Of a stretch of 64,000 bases of DNA, positions 35,862 through 44,647 are shown piece after piece. The stretch covers positions 48,936 through 112,935 of the forward strand of contig CANIWM010000010.1 of NCBI GenBank assembly GCA_947471505.1, written 5' to 3'. Under the pieces are notes generated by a model. The model searched no databases, was not told the DNA's origin, and worked only from the letters and a program-made list of their open reading frames with translations. Made by a program: the position numbers and the translations under genes. Numbering within the stretch: the stretch's first letter is position 1; every line of letters begins with the position of its first letter. This stretch comes from Chthoniobacteraceae bacterium. GTDB lineage: Bacteria > Verrucomicrobiota > Verrucomicrobiia > Chthoniobacterales > Chthoniobacteraceae.

Positions 35862-36508
35862 TTCTTGTTGAGCATCTTTTTCACATCCTCAATCGTAAGC
35901 GGATCCAAGTTCCCGCTCCACGCATTCTGGTATTTCGTTTGGTTTTCCGGGCTGATGCCGCGCTTAAAACGATCCGCTTCTTTGCCGAGGAACGTCCGCT
36001 CCCCATCGGGCACCACAGGGATAGCCGCCGCCTTACCCGCCTCGCGAGCCTCCGCTGTCTCGTAGGTCTTCGTGCGGGCCGACTTGCCCGCTTCGCGCGC
36101 ATCGCCGGTAGGCGCGGACTTTGTGGAGAAACGTAGTTTTTCCAGCCACGCTGTTTTTGCCCGAAACTCGCCAGCGCGATATTCCTTCGTCCGCACACTG
36201 TCCACAAAGCGGAACTCGCCCACATGCGCGGTCTTCCCAGATTGCCAACTGGTATGGCCAAAGCGCGCAGTGGCGGGATTAAACGAGCGCGTAAAATCAG
36301 GGACGATGACCTCGGCTCCACGCTCGGACCCTGCATCCCCACTGCTCATCGCGTTCTTGCGGCGACGTTCGGCCTGCTCTTTTTTGGCGGCGATTTCCTG
36401 CTCGTCGTATTTACGGCGCGCTTTTTCTTCTGCCGATGCACAGCCGAAAAGGAGGCAGACGATTGCTAAAGAAAGAAGACGCACGCGAGACGGATGCCAT
36501 CGGAGCAT
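35858..36508 (-). CDS. Charged putative lipoprotein
   Basis: 216 residues. Lipobox LLFGC near residue 23 after a basic start, then a strongly charged coiled-coil-like segment (KARRKYDEQEIAAKKEQAERR). The rest is Lys/Arg/Ala-rich with repeated REAGK and AEA units (DAREAGKSARTKTYETAEAR) and ends DPLTIEDVKKMLNKN. No named domain. The first gene on the minus strand downstream of the convergent dop; the two stop codons overlap as TTAG. Function unknown. Confidence 0.75.
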   Translation of the reverse strand: MLRWHPSRVRLLSLAIVCLLFGCASAEEKARRKYDEQEIAAKKEQAERRRKNAMSSGDAGSERGAEVIVPDFTRSFNPATARFGHTSWQSGKTAHVGEFRFVDSVRTKEYRAGEFRAKTAWLEKLRFSTKSAPTGDAREAGKSARTKTYETAEAREAGKAAAIPVVPDGERTFLGKEADRFKRGISPENQTKYQNAWSGNLDPLTIEDVKKMLNKN

Positions 36509-36528
36509 TCGACGGTCAAGACCGCGAA

Positions 36529-36738
36529 CTATGACCGTGCGGCGAAGTTTTTGACGGTTTTTGCCGTAGATTCCAACTCCTCGAGCTTCTTGAGGGATGC
36601 GGCTTGGCGCTCTAGGAGCTTCGCATTTTGCTCGCGGATGGCCTTGAGCACGTCCACCGCATTGCGAGGTTTCTGCGGGGCTGTTTCAGCCATCGCGACG
36701 AAAGCGACGGCGGTGAGAATGGCAAGAATCCGGTTCAT
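36529..36738 (-). CDS. Small secreted coiled-coil protein
   Basis: 69 residues: signal peptide MNRILAILTAVAFVAMA, then an amphipathic coiled-coil (AVDVLKAIREQNAKLLERQA and on). Its start overlaps the stop of the upstream 87-residue gene by 4 bases, so the two are a pair. Located 20 bases before the lipoprotein gene on the same strand, suggesting a three-gene envelope unit. No family known. Confidence 0.65.
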   Translation of the reverse strand: MNRILAILTAVAFVAMAETAPQKPRNAVDVLKAIREQNAKLLERQAASLKKLEELESTAKTVKNFAARS

Positions 36739-36998
36739 TTCCCGGCTCCTCCTCCGCGGGATGCGTGGATTTTCGCCATCCTCATCTCTTCAGCGATCGC
36801 GGTCATACGCTTTTCCATGTCGTCTTGATTGGCGGTGAACTGGATCTGTTGCTGCTCGATTTCGCCGATGAGTTTGGCGAGTTCGACGGCCTCCTGCGTG
36901 GGCTGCACGGGCTGTTGGCCATTGCTCGGGGAGGCAAATATGCTGCCGAGAGCGACTGCGATTCCGCAGGCGAAAAGAATTTTGATGGGCTGCTTCAT
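36735..36998 (-). CDS. Small secreted protein with helical C-terminus
   Basis: 87 residues. Signal peptide (KILFACGIAVALGSIFA) followed by SNGQQPVQPTQEAVELAKLI and a long helix (GEIEQQQIQFTANQDDMEKR) ending in a Gly-rich tail. First gene of a minus-strand set with the 69-residue protein and the lipoprotein; divergent from rpoN. Probably envelope-associated, otherwise unknown. Confidence 0.65.
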   Translation of the reverse strand: MKQPIKILFACGIAVALGSIFASPSNGQQPVQPTQEAVELAKLIGEIEQQQIQFTANQDDMEKRMTAIAEEMRMAKIHASRGGGAGK

Positions 36999-37060
36999 AG
37001 CGGCTTCCTCTCTAGCGGAAAGTGAGCCTGAAAAGTCTTTTGAAAGTTTTTTTTACACCG

Positions 37061-37076
37061 TGGCACGACCATTGCT
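37061..37076 (+). promoter_or_regulatory. Sigma-54 (-24/-12) promoter upstream of rpoN
   Basis: TGGCACGACCATTGCT matches the sigma-54 consensus TGGCACG-N4-TTGCW at every conserved base, with correct GG/GC spacing. It lies 59-74 bases before the rpoN start in the correct orientation, predicting a transcript start near 37088. A perfect match by chance in 64 kb is unlikely. No enhancer-binding protein gene is in the window. Confidence 0.8.
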
Positions 37077-37134
37077 AAAGTCATTACCGCGAACGTTAGT
37101 AAGTCCAACAACAACCAACAAACCAACACACAAC

Positions 37135-38535
37135 ATGGCCGGATTATCCCAAACTCAAAGCCTCTCTCAACATCAAGTTCTCGCCCCGCAGTTGCAACAA
37201 AGCCTGCAAATCCTGCAAGTGCCGATGCTCGAACTCCGCTCCCTCATTCAACAGGAAATCGAAGCGAATCCCACGCTCGAAGTGGAAGACATCGAGCCGA
37301 AGCTGGAAGAAAAATCGCGCGAAAAGGAAGAGTTCCGCGAGGAGTTCGACCGCCTCACCAAACTCGACGACGAATGGCGCGATTACATGGCACAAAGCGC
37401 CAGCTACGCCCGCCGCAGCACGGAGGAGGATGAGCGTCGGCAGTTCTTCTTCGACTCGCTGACAGAGGAACAAACCCTCCAGCAGCACCTTTTTGAGCAG
37501 CTTCGCGGCACTGACCTGCCAAAAAGCGACATCCAACTCGGCGAGTTGCTCATCGGGAATATTGACGACAGCGGATTCCTCACCACGACCCCAGAGGAAG
37601 TCGCCGGGAATACGGGACTCGATGTAGAGGATCTGAACCGTCTTCTGCAATTGGTGCAAACATTCCACCCAGTCGGAGTCGGAGCCCGCAATCTCCGCGA
37701 ATGCCTCCTCATTCAGCTCAAGCGACTCGGAAAAGAGGGCGCTTTGGAGTGGAAGATCATCTCGAACCACCTTGAAGACCTCGCAAAGAAGCGCTACCCG
37801 GAAATCGCCCGCCGCTGTGGGACGAATATTGAATGCGTGCAGCGCGCCGCGAACTTCATCGCTACTCTGGACCCGAAGCCAGGCCAAATTTTCGCCCCCG
37901 ACCCAAACCATTACGTCCTGCCCGACGTTACGGTAGAGAAAATCGGCGGACGCTGGATTATTTCACTCAACGGCGACCAGATTCCCCATCTCCGTATCAG
38001 CAACACCTACAAGGATTTAATGGCGCAGGACACAAACAAGGACGACGTCCGCGAATACATCCGCGAGAAGATTCGCAGCGGCAAATTCCTCATCAAAAGC
38101 ATCCATCAGCGCCAGCAGACGATCTCCAACATCGCCCACGAAATCGTAGCCCGGCAGAAAGAGTTCCTCGAGGTTGGGCCGAGCGGCTTGAAGCCCCTAA
38201 CGATGGTGCAAATCGCAGAAGTGGTCGGCGTTCACGAAACAACCGTAAGTCGCGCCATATCAGGTAAATACATGGCGACCCCGCACGGGGTCTTCGACAT
38301 GAAATACTTCTTCACGCCCGGCTACCAGACTGCCGACGGCGAAACGATGAGCAACACGAGCGTCAAGGGCGTGATCGATGAACTTGTGGGCAAGGAAAAT
38401 TCCAAAAATCCTCTGAGCGACAAAGAAATCGTCGAGCTCCTAGAGAAGAAAGGCATCCCAATCGCCCGTCGCACCGTCGCGAAGTATCGCAACGAACTGA
38501 ATATCCTTCCGAGCAATATGCGGAAGAGCTTCTGA
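37135..38535 (+). CDS. rpoN: RNA polymerase sigma-54 factor
   Basis: 466 residues. Region I is Gln/Leu-rich (LSQHQVLAPQLQQSLQILQV) for activator response, region II acidic, then the core-binding domain (FHPVGVGARNLRECLLIQL), the HTH (MVQIAEVVGVHETTVSRAIS) and the RpoN box ARRTVAKYR near the C-terminus. Full-length and intact. Start ATG 37135; the longer frame upstream lies in the divergent small-protein genes. It directs genes with -24/-12 promoters once an AAA+ activator is present. The perfect -24/-12 element in its own upstream region suggests self-control. Confidence 0.97.
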   Translation: MAGLSQTQSLSQHQVLAPQLQQSLQILQVPMLELRSLIQQEIEANPTLEVEDIEPKLEEKSREKEEFREEFDRLTKLDDEWRDYMAQSASYARRSTEEDERRQFFFDSLTEEQTLQQHLFEQLRGTDLPKSDIQLGELLIGNIDDSGFLTTTPEEVAGNTGLDVEDLNRLLQLVQTFHPVGVGARNLRECLLIQLKRLGKEGALEWKIISNHLEDLAKKRYPEIARRCGTNIECVQRAANFIATLDPKPGQIFAPDPNHYVLPDVTVEKIGGRWIISLNGDQIPHLRISNTYKDLMAQDTNKDDVREYIREKIRSGKFLIKSIHQRQQTISNIAHEIVARQKEFLEVGPSGLKPLTMVQIAEVVGVHETTVSRAISGKYMATPHGVFDMKYFFTPGYQTADGETMSNTSVKGVIDELVGKENSKNPLSDKEIVELLEKKGIPIARRTVAKYRNELNILPSNMRKSF

Positions 38536-38536
38536 G

Positions 38537-41500
38537 CTACTGCATCTGTAAGTGGACGCGGAAGTACCTCTGCGGAGCCGCGCTCGCAGGGATCGTGTAG
38601 ATGTTCGTCTCCACCCCGCCAGCCGACGTGCGGCTGACGAGTGTGGCTGCAGCAGGCGCGAACGGCACAGAAAGGGCCGCCGTTTCCTGAATGGTGTGGA
38701 CGACATCATCGGCGACGAGAGCACGACGGAAGATGAAGGTGAAGGTCCCATCTGAATTGCGAATGGTCGTTGGGAGTTGCGCGGTTGATCCCCCGGTAGG
38801 TGAACCACTGAGCGCATATTCGAGTAGCGCAGATAGGCCGTCGCCGTCGCTGTCGTCGCTATCGTTAGAAATGCCGTTCGCCGTTTTCCATGCGGTGTAG
38901 CCTGTGAAGTCTGTGCCTCCAGGCGTCACGGTCGCGCTCGCCCGCCAGCTCGCGGCAAGGTTGTGATTTGGATTTGTCGCGGGATTTTTCAACACGAGCG
39001 ATGGGCCGAAGCCGTCGGGCTCCGTGGGCCACGGCGCGAGGACGGCGTAGGTGCAGGCCCGGATGTCGGTGACCAGATCCGGAGCGCGAAGTGTGAGGTT
39101 TTCGCTGCTATTGCTGAGCTTGCCTGTGTAGATGCCGTAGGGCGCGCCACCGTATCGCTCGGTGAATTTCGCGCTGTTGCGGGCGAGCACAAGGCGGGAA
39201 CCGGAGGCAAGAACGGTGGTCGGGAATGTGTAGTCGATGCCGGTCGCAAAATACGCGCCGGTGAGATTCACGCTGCTGGCGCCGATGTTCATGAGCTCGA
39301 GAAACTCAAACTCGTCGCTGTCCGTCAGGTCGGGGGATGCGGGCGCGGGCGGGTGATAGTGGATCTCGCTAAAGACGATGTTTGAGTTCGATGCGGGCAC
39401 GACGTCCGCGAAGAACGTCGCCTCGGTGAGCGCGGACCATTCACCGCCATTCAGGACGCGGGTCTTCACCGTAGTCGCTGGCTGTGTGAGCACAAGCGCT
39501 CCGCTGTAAGTCGTTCCGACGACAGCGCCGCCGATTGCGCGCGGGTCCGTGCCGTTCGTCGTGTAGTAAATAGTGCCCGCTGGTGCTGTTATCGTCAGGT
39601 TGTATCCGCCGGCGACGTTTCCGCCGTGCTGCGAAAATGTCGTTGCGGTGGTCAGCGGATATAGCGGCGCGGTGCCGTCGCCGTATGCCGTCGTGAGATT
39701 GTAGGCACGAAGCTGACCCACGATGGTCGTGTGTCGGGTGTTCAAGTAATCGCGCGCGGCGGTGACGGCGTTCTGCCAGTCGGTCGCGTTGAACGCAGGC
39801 GTCCGGGCCGTATCGCCCCAGCGCATCGAGTGACCCTTCACAGCGAGATTGATCTTCGCGGAAAGCGCATCCATGCGGGCTTGCGCAATGGCGGGCGTCA
39901 TTGCCCCACCGTTGAAGAGATGCTTGTGCGCACGGTCCGCGACGCGCATCCGGAACTCGGGGCTGAAGCACAAGTCCTGAAAAATCCACTGCGGATTTGA
40001 GTAGATGAAATTGGTCTGATTGCCGCCGTTGAACGGGCCGGTGCGATCGTTCTGAGAGGACCCTGCGCCGATTGTGTGTTCGGCGTCGTGATTCAGGAAC
40101 ATGAAGCCGAGATCGTTCGTCCGGCTCCGAATCGCGAACCAGTTGTTGGCGCTGTTATTCCCGAGGAACGATGAGAGCGGCGCGTCGCCATCGCCGGTGT
40201 AGAAAATGGTCAGCATGTAGTCGATGAGACTGTCCACATTCACCAGCACGGGTAGCGCGGGATTGCGCGTGCCGTCAGAGTTGCGCCCGAGCATCGCGAA
40301 ATACGCTGCGAGGTCCGCGTTGCCGCTCTGTGTCACGCCCGCCGAGGTGGCGAATGCGCGGTGTTTGTTCCACAAATCCCGCCACGGCGCGTTCATCGTT
40401 CCGCCTGCGGGATTCGGCATCTGGTCAAAATATCCGTCGGTCGCTTCGGTCACAAATCCCGCGACGTGATTGCCTGTTTTCACGATGTCCCAATCGTCCT
40501 TGCTGCCGCCGAAGTAAGCCTCGCCGTAGCCCGCGCTCGGGCGTTCATCGAACCAATAGAGCCCCCAGTAAATGCCGTTGAGGTAGAGGTGAAAATATTT
40601 CGTCCGCGAGCCCGGCGAGCCGCAGTCGATAAGGGTCTGACGCGAAAACGGATCGCGCACCATGGTGTCGCTGCCATCTCCGACCGCCCACGAATAATTC
40701 TGGCTGCTCGCGAGGTCGATCACGTCGTGCTCGCTCGTTCCGGCGTCGCCGAATATCGGATAGTCGAGTTTGCCCACGCTGTAGCTGTCGCGGAAATAGA
40801 CGCGAAAACTGTGCTTCGAGTATTGTGCGTTGCGACTATATCCGCCGCGGATTCGCACGCCGCAGTTGTGCTGGAATTCGCCCTGAAAGCCCGCAGGTTT
40901 TGAAGGGTCGAGCCACTCGATGCTCGCAGCGCGCTCCCAGTCTTCGCCGTGCGCGTAGGCGTTCGCGTAGATGCCGGTTTGCGGGTCAGTGAGGCTCGCC
41001 TGATTCGTGACGATCGAGATGCTCGGAATCTGTGTTAGCGCCGCATTCATCGCCGTGTCGCCGTACAGCGAGCGGACGTTTTGATCCATCCCGTACACCA
41101 TCGTCTGGCTGGTTCCTGCTCCGTTGATAATAGGGCTCGCGGGCCATCCAGCGGGCGGCGTTCCTGTTGGTTGCTGGCCGAGCACATCGGAAAGGAAAAG
41201 ATACGTCTGCGTGTCCGTGTTTGACGGCACCCAATCGGTCCGGAAAGCCCGAGCACGCAGCACGGTTGTCGCCGCGATATTGATTGGCGCGGTGTAAAGC
41301 GTGCCGTTCAGCGGCGTGGGTTCGTTGCCGTTTGTCGTGTAGTAAATCTGCGAACTCGGCGTGAGGCACGTGATCGCCACGCTCTGCGCCGTGGTGAAAA
41401 ATCCTCGCTTCACCGAGAACGAAGTGTCGCCCACAAAATCGAGAAACCACGGCGAGTAATTGTGTCCGCCCGGCGTCGGGAAACTCAGGTGGCTGGCAAA

Positions 41501-43459
41501 GGTGTTGATGGTCTGCGAAGTCGCCTCCAGTCGTGCATGGAAAAGGAAATCCGGATCGTTCACCGCCGACGTCATCCCCTGAATCGCGAGCACGTGATTC
41601 CCCGCTGTGAGCAGCGAGATGCGCGAGGCCAAATCGATGACTTCGAAGCGCGTACCGAGAATGTCCGAACGGTCGCCGCCCGTCGCCGCAGAGTTCCAGA
41701 CCGGCGATGCGGGCGCATTGGCCTCCGCGACTTTCACACCATCGATGTAGGCGACAAATCCATCGTCGTAGCGCGCAATCAGCTTCAGCGTATCGAACAC
41801 CGTCCCTGCCGCGACGGTGAACGGGTAGCGGACAAACGCCGACGTGTTCACATTATACATCGGCGTCTTCACGTCGGTGCCGATGAGCTGCACGTAGCTG
41901 GTGAAATCGTTGCCGCTCACCACGACTTCGCCGAGTGCGAGCACGCTCGCTTCATCCGCATTCCCCTGCCCCGCGCTCCCGCTCAAATCCGGGTCCGGGA
42001 TGCGCTTGATTTCGATATACTGCCCGACAATCGCGCCGCCGTAGAGTGTTGCCAGATCGAGCGAGAGCGTCGCCGGGCCGTTCGGATACGCGTAGCCGGT
42101 GTTCTCCGGATTCAACAACGGCGACGTGTAAAGAACCGTCGTATTATCCGAGTCTCGCACCGTCACACGGATGTCTCTCATTCGACTGCCGCAACAGCTC
42201 GAGCGATTGTAAATCGTGACGTTGTTCAGCTTTTTCCGGCCGTTCAGATTCAGCGTCCAAGTCGGGTTCGCGTCGCCACCCACGGTGTGGGTGAAATCGT
42301 TGAAATCGTTATTGTTTCCGTTCCCGGCTGCGAACGACGTCGTGCTCTGCGATGCGATTCCGTTCGGCGCGATGTTAAAATCCGGAGTCGGTCCGCCGGC
42401 GACGGTTGCAGTCGCCACGACTTCGCCGAGCGAAAGCGTGTAGCTGTCATGCCCGCCGCCGAGCGCAGGATTTCCCGTGCGGGTGATCTTTAGTTTCCGC
42501 CCGGTGACCGCTCCTCCCGTGAGGCCGATCAGATCGAGCGAGAGCGTCGCGGGGTTGTTCAGCGTGTTGTTCGGATTGAGCAGCGCCGAGGTCCAGAGCG
42601 GCGTCTCCGCAGCATCGAGAACTTGCACCGTGATGTCGCGCATCCGGCCGCCGCAGCACCCGTCGCCGCGGTTGTAGATGAGGATGCTGGAAAGCGATTG
42701 GTCGCTCGGAAACGTGACTTTCCACCACGGATTCGGGTCCGACGCCGCGCCGTTCGTGTGGGTGAAATTGTTCGTCGCGCCGTCTGTTGCGTTCGGCGCG
42801 GGGTAGCCGGGATACTCGCTCGACTGCGTCGCGACTGAGCCGGAAAGCCGTGCGGCGTTGGTGCTGCCTGCGGGTGGCGGCGCAGTGTCGTAACCGATGC
42901 CGCCCGTTGTTGTCCCGTTCGTCCAGGTGCCGCCCGTCGTCGTCACCGCATTCCAATTCGCTGGCAGCGCGCCGGCGTTGGCGGGCACAAGGTAAGTCGG
43001 CGTGACACCACCGATGAGGTTCGCATTTCCCTGCGTGCGCGAGATGCCGTAGCTGTAGCCGTCGTGCTGCTTCGTATAAGTAAATGCCGACACCGCTCCC
43101 GCTCCGGGCGACTGCACCAGCGCGATGTAACCACCCGCCGAGTTGAGCGAGAAATTCGTGTGCAACTCCGAGCCCGCGACCGCACGGTTTTTCCCCGAGG
43201 CGAACACAACAAGAAACTGCCCGGAGTTCACCGTCACCGCCGGAAATGCCCATTTCGTCGGCACCAGCGAGTCGTCCGTGAGGAAATAGCCGCTCAGATT
43301 CACCGGCGTCGGATCGGGATTGTAAATCTCCACCCAGTCCGAGTGAGCGCCATCCACATCAGTCAGCCCGTGCTGATTCTCGGCGGCGAATTCGTTAATG
43401 ACGGGCGCAGCCGAAGCGACAGAGAATAAAGAGAGGAGTGCGAAGAGGAGTTTTTTCAT
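38537..43459 (-). CDS. Giant secreted protein: lamin-tail, discoidin-like and CotH-kinase-like domains
   Basis: 1640 residues, signal peptide MKKLLFALLSLFSVASA. In order: LTD 20-130; two discoidin/F5-8C-like repeats 205-520, each with a CCG-S/G-RMRDI motif (NRGDGCCGGRMRD, NRSSCCGSRMRD); a further beta-sandwich 525-650; chitobiase-like Fn3 680-760 (IYYTTNGNEPTP); CotH-like region 790-1240 (VRIRGGYSRNAQYSKHSFRV near 873, FLNHDAEHT near 1125); a second chitobiase-like repeat near 1300; LTD from 1361; and DSDDSDGDGLSALLEYAL near 1536, a Ca-binding C-terminal unit common in Verrucomicrobia exports. Only 1 base separates its stop from that of rpoN. Distinct in order from the 14748 giant. Confidence 0.9.
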   Translation of the reverse strand: MKKLLFALLSLFSVASAAPVINEFAAENQHGLTDVDGAHSDWVEIYNPDPTPVNLSGYFLTDDSLVPTKWAFPAVTVNSGQFLVVFASGKNRAVAGSELHTNFSLNSAGGYIALVQSPGAGAVSAFTYTKQHDGYSYGISRTQGNANLIGGVTPTYLVPANAGALPANWNAVTTTGGTWTNGTTTGGIGYDTAPPPAGSTNAARLSGSVATQSSEYPGYPAPNATDGATNNFTHTNGAASDPNPWWKVTFPSDQSLSSILIYNRGDGCCGGRMRDITVQVLDAAETPLWTSALLNPNNTLNNPATLSLDLIGLTGGAVTGRKLKITRTGNPALGGGHDSYTLSLGEVVATATVAGGPTPDFNIAPNGIASQSTTSFAAGNGNNNDFNDFTHTVGGDANPTWTLNLNGRKKLNNVTIYNRSSCCGSRMRDIRVTVRDSDNTTVLYTSPLLNPENTGYAYPNGPATLSLDLATLYGGAIVGQYIEIKRIPDPDLSGSAGQGNADEASVLALGEVVVSGNDFTSYVQLIGTDVKTPMYNVNTSAFVRYPFTVAAGTVFDTLKLIARYDDGFVAYIDGVKVAEANAPASPVWNSAATGGDRSDILGTRFEVIDLASRISLLTAGNHVLAIQGMTSAVNDPDFLFHARLEATSQTINTFASHLSFPTPGGHNYSPWFLDFVGDTSFSVKRGFFTTAQSVAITCLTPSSQIYYTTNGNEPTPLNGTLYTAPINIAATTVLRARAFRTDWVPSNTDTQTYLFLSDVLGQQPTGTPPAGWPASPIINGAGTSQTMVYGMDQNVRSLYGDTAMNAALTQIPSISIVTNQASLTDPQTGIYANAYAHGEDWERAASIEWLDPSKPAGFQGEFQHNCGVRIRGGYSRNAQYSKHSFRVYFRDSYSVGKLDYPIFGDAGTSEHDVIDLASSQNYSWAVGDGSDTMVRDPFSRQTLIDCGSPGSRTKYFHLYLNGIYWGLYWFDERPSAGYGEAYFGGSKDDWDIVKTGNHVAGFVTEATDGYFDQMPNPAGGTMNAPWRDLWNKHRAFATSAGVTQSGNADLAAYFAMLGRNSDGTRNPALPVLVNVDSLIDYMLTIFYTGDGDAPLSSFLGNNSANNWFAIRSRTNDLGFMFLNHDAEHTIGAGSSQNDRTGPFNGGNQTNFIYSNPQWIFQDLCFSPEFRMRVADRAHKHLFNGGAMTPAIAQARMDALSAKINLAVKGHSMRWGDTARTPAFNATDWQNAVTAARDYLNTRHTTIVGQLRAYNLTTAYGDGTAPLYPLTTATTFSQHGGNVAGGYNLTITAPAGTIYYTTNGTDPRAIGGAVVGTTYSGALVLTQPATTVKTRVLNGGEWSALTEATFFADVVPASNSNIVFSEIHYHPPAPASPDLTDSDEFEFLELMNIGASSVNLTGAYFATGIDYTFPTTVLASGSRLVLARNSAKFTERYGGAPYGIYTGKLSNSSENLTLRAPDLVTDIRACTYAVLAPWPTEPDGFGPSLVLKNPATNPNHNLAASWRASATVTPGGTDFTGYTAWKTANGISNDSDDSDGDGLSALLEYALSGSPTGGSTAQLPTTIRNSDGTFTFIFRRALVADDVVHTIQETAALSVPFAPAAATLVSRTSAGGVETNIYTIPASAAPQRYFRVHLQMQ

Positions 43460-43534
43460 GTGGAGTGGGGAACACAATGTCCGCAAATGCCCCCTTTTCC
43501 ACCAAATAAACGCCGAACCTGCGGGGCCTGCGCC

Positions 43535-44008
43535 CTACTTCAAAATGATCGTCTTCTTCGTCGCCGCTGGCGTGCCGAAGCTATCCATGAGCGTCGGTGC
43601 CATCGGTGCAGCCTTGGGCGCGGCGACGGGCGCGGGCGCTCCGCCGAGGGCCTGCCGGAGCGCGCCCTCCACAAGTTGCGCGCAGTGAATTTTCATCGGC
43701 GGGAGCGGGCCGAGCGGGGCGCTGAGGGCGGCACCATCCATCGCGAGGGCTTCCTCCGGTGTTTTGCCCTGAATGAGTTGCGTGGCGAGGCTGGCCACAG
43801 CGATGGCCGTCTCGCAGCCGAAGGTCTGGAAGCTCGCTTTATCGATCACCTTGCGCCCGTCCTCCTCGCGGAACTTGATCCACATCCGCAGCATGTCGCC
43901 GCAATCCGCGCTGCCCACCGTCCCAACGGCGTCGGCGTTTTCCATTTCGCCGAGGTTCTTTGGTTGGGCGATAGTGTCTTGGATTTTTTGGTGAAGCTCG
44001 TCGTTCAT
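43535..44008 (-). CDS. NifU/IscU-type Fe-S scaffold protein
   Basis: 157 residues. The three scaffold cysteines are in place: SADCGDMLRMW, FQTFGCETAIA and PMKIHCAQLVEGAL, the IscU/NifU-N pattern, with the extra Ala/Pro-rich tail ending TKKTIILK. It holds nascent Fe-S clusters. It lies 6 bases after a rhodanese-like gene and both are probably one transcript, which suggests that sulfur for the scaffold comes from the rhodanese rather than an adjacent cysteine desulfurase, none being nearby. Confidence 0.9.
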   Translation of the reverse strand: MNDELHQKIQDTIAQPKNLGEMENADAVGTVGSADCGDMLRMWIKFREEDGRKVIDKASFQTFGCETAIAVASLATQLIQGKTPEEALAMDGAALSAPLGPLPPMKIHCAQLVEGALRQALGGAPAPVAAPKAAPMAPTLMDSFGTPAATKKTIILK

Positions 44009-44014
44009 AGCGTT

Positions 44015-44545
44015 TTAGGCGACTTCGTAGCGGGGGAGTGCAGGGTCAATCTCGCAGCTCCATGCGTCGATTCCGCCCTTCATGCTCTTCGCGTTGTCCA
44101 CGCCGTGACCGGCAAAATATGCCGCTGCATCGAGGCTGCGCACGCCGTGGTGGCAGACGAAAATGATGAGCTGCTCGCGGGGCCAGCCGCCGAGTTCGTG
44201 CATGACTTCCTGCGTGAGAAAAGTGCTCCCCTCGATATGCACCGCGTCCCATTCCTCGCGGGCTCGCACATCCACCATGCGGGCCTTCCCCGCCTTCACC
44301 AGCTCTGCTGCTTGCTGGACAGTGACTTCCATCTCCGACTCCGCTTCGTGCGCTTCCACGATGGTCTTCACGACTTCGTCCACCGGCAGGTTTTCGTTGC
44401 GCGCGCAGACTTCGGCGAGCGTCTCATCGGGCCGGAAGCCACAACTCGAACACCCGCCCACATGGTAGCGCCGGAAGAGCGCCCGCTGCGCACTCGGGAA
44501 GCGCGCCACCAATTCTTGCATCGTGATAGAAGGTTCAATCGTCAT
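44015..44545 (-). CDS. DUF1858-like domain fused to rhodanese sulfurtransferase
   Basis: 176 residues. N-terminal 70 residues are DUF1858/ScdA-N-like: ITMQELVARFPSAQRALFRR, GGCSSCGF, and TLAEVCARN. Residues 80-176 form a rhodanese domain with active-site loop CHHGVRS (Cys near 140). Rhodaneses transfer sulfane sulfur. The CSSC of the first domain may bind a metal or act in redox chemistry. Upstream partner of the NifU-type scaffold gene. An acid-rich linker (HEAESEME) joins the domains. Confidence 0.88.
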   Translation of the reverse strand: MTIEPSITMQELVARFPSAQRALFRRYHVGGCSSCGFRPDETLAEVCARNENLPVDEVVKTIVEAHEAESEMEVTVQQAAELVKAGKARMVDVRAREEWDAVHIEGSTFLTQEVMHELGGWPREQLIIFVCHHGVRSLDAAAYFAGHGVDNAKSMKGGIDAWSCEIDPALPRYEVA

Positions 44546-44647
44546 AGCCTAGAATGTATCGGCCCGCATCGCGAAGGGCGCAAATGCAAACTGTTGGGTA
44601 AACCCGCGTTGATTAAAATGCAGCGCGTTTTTTGGACGATTGGACCA

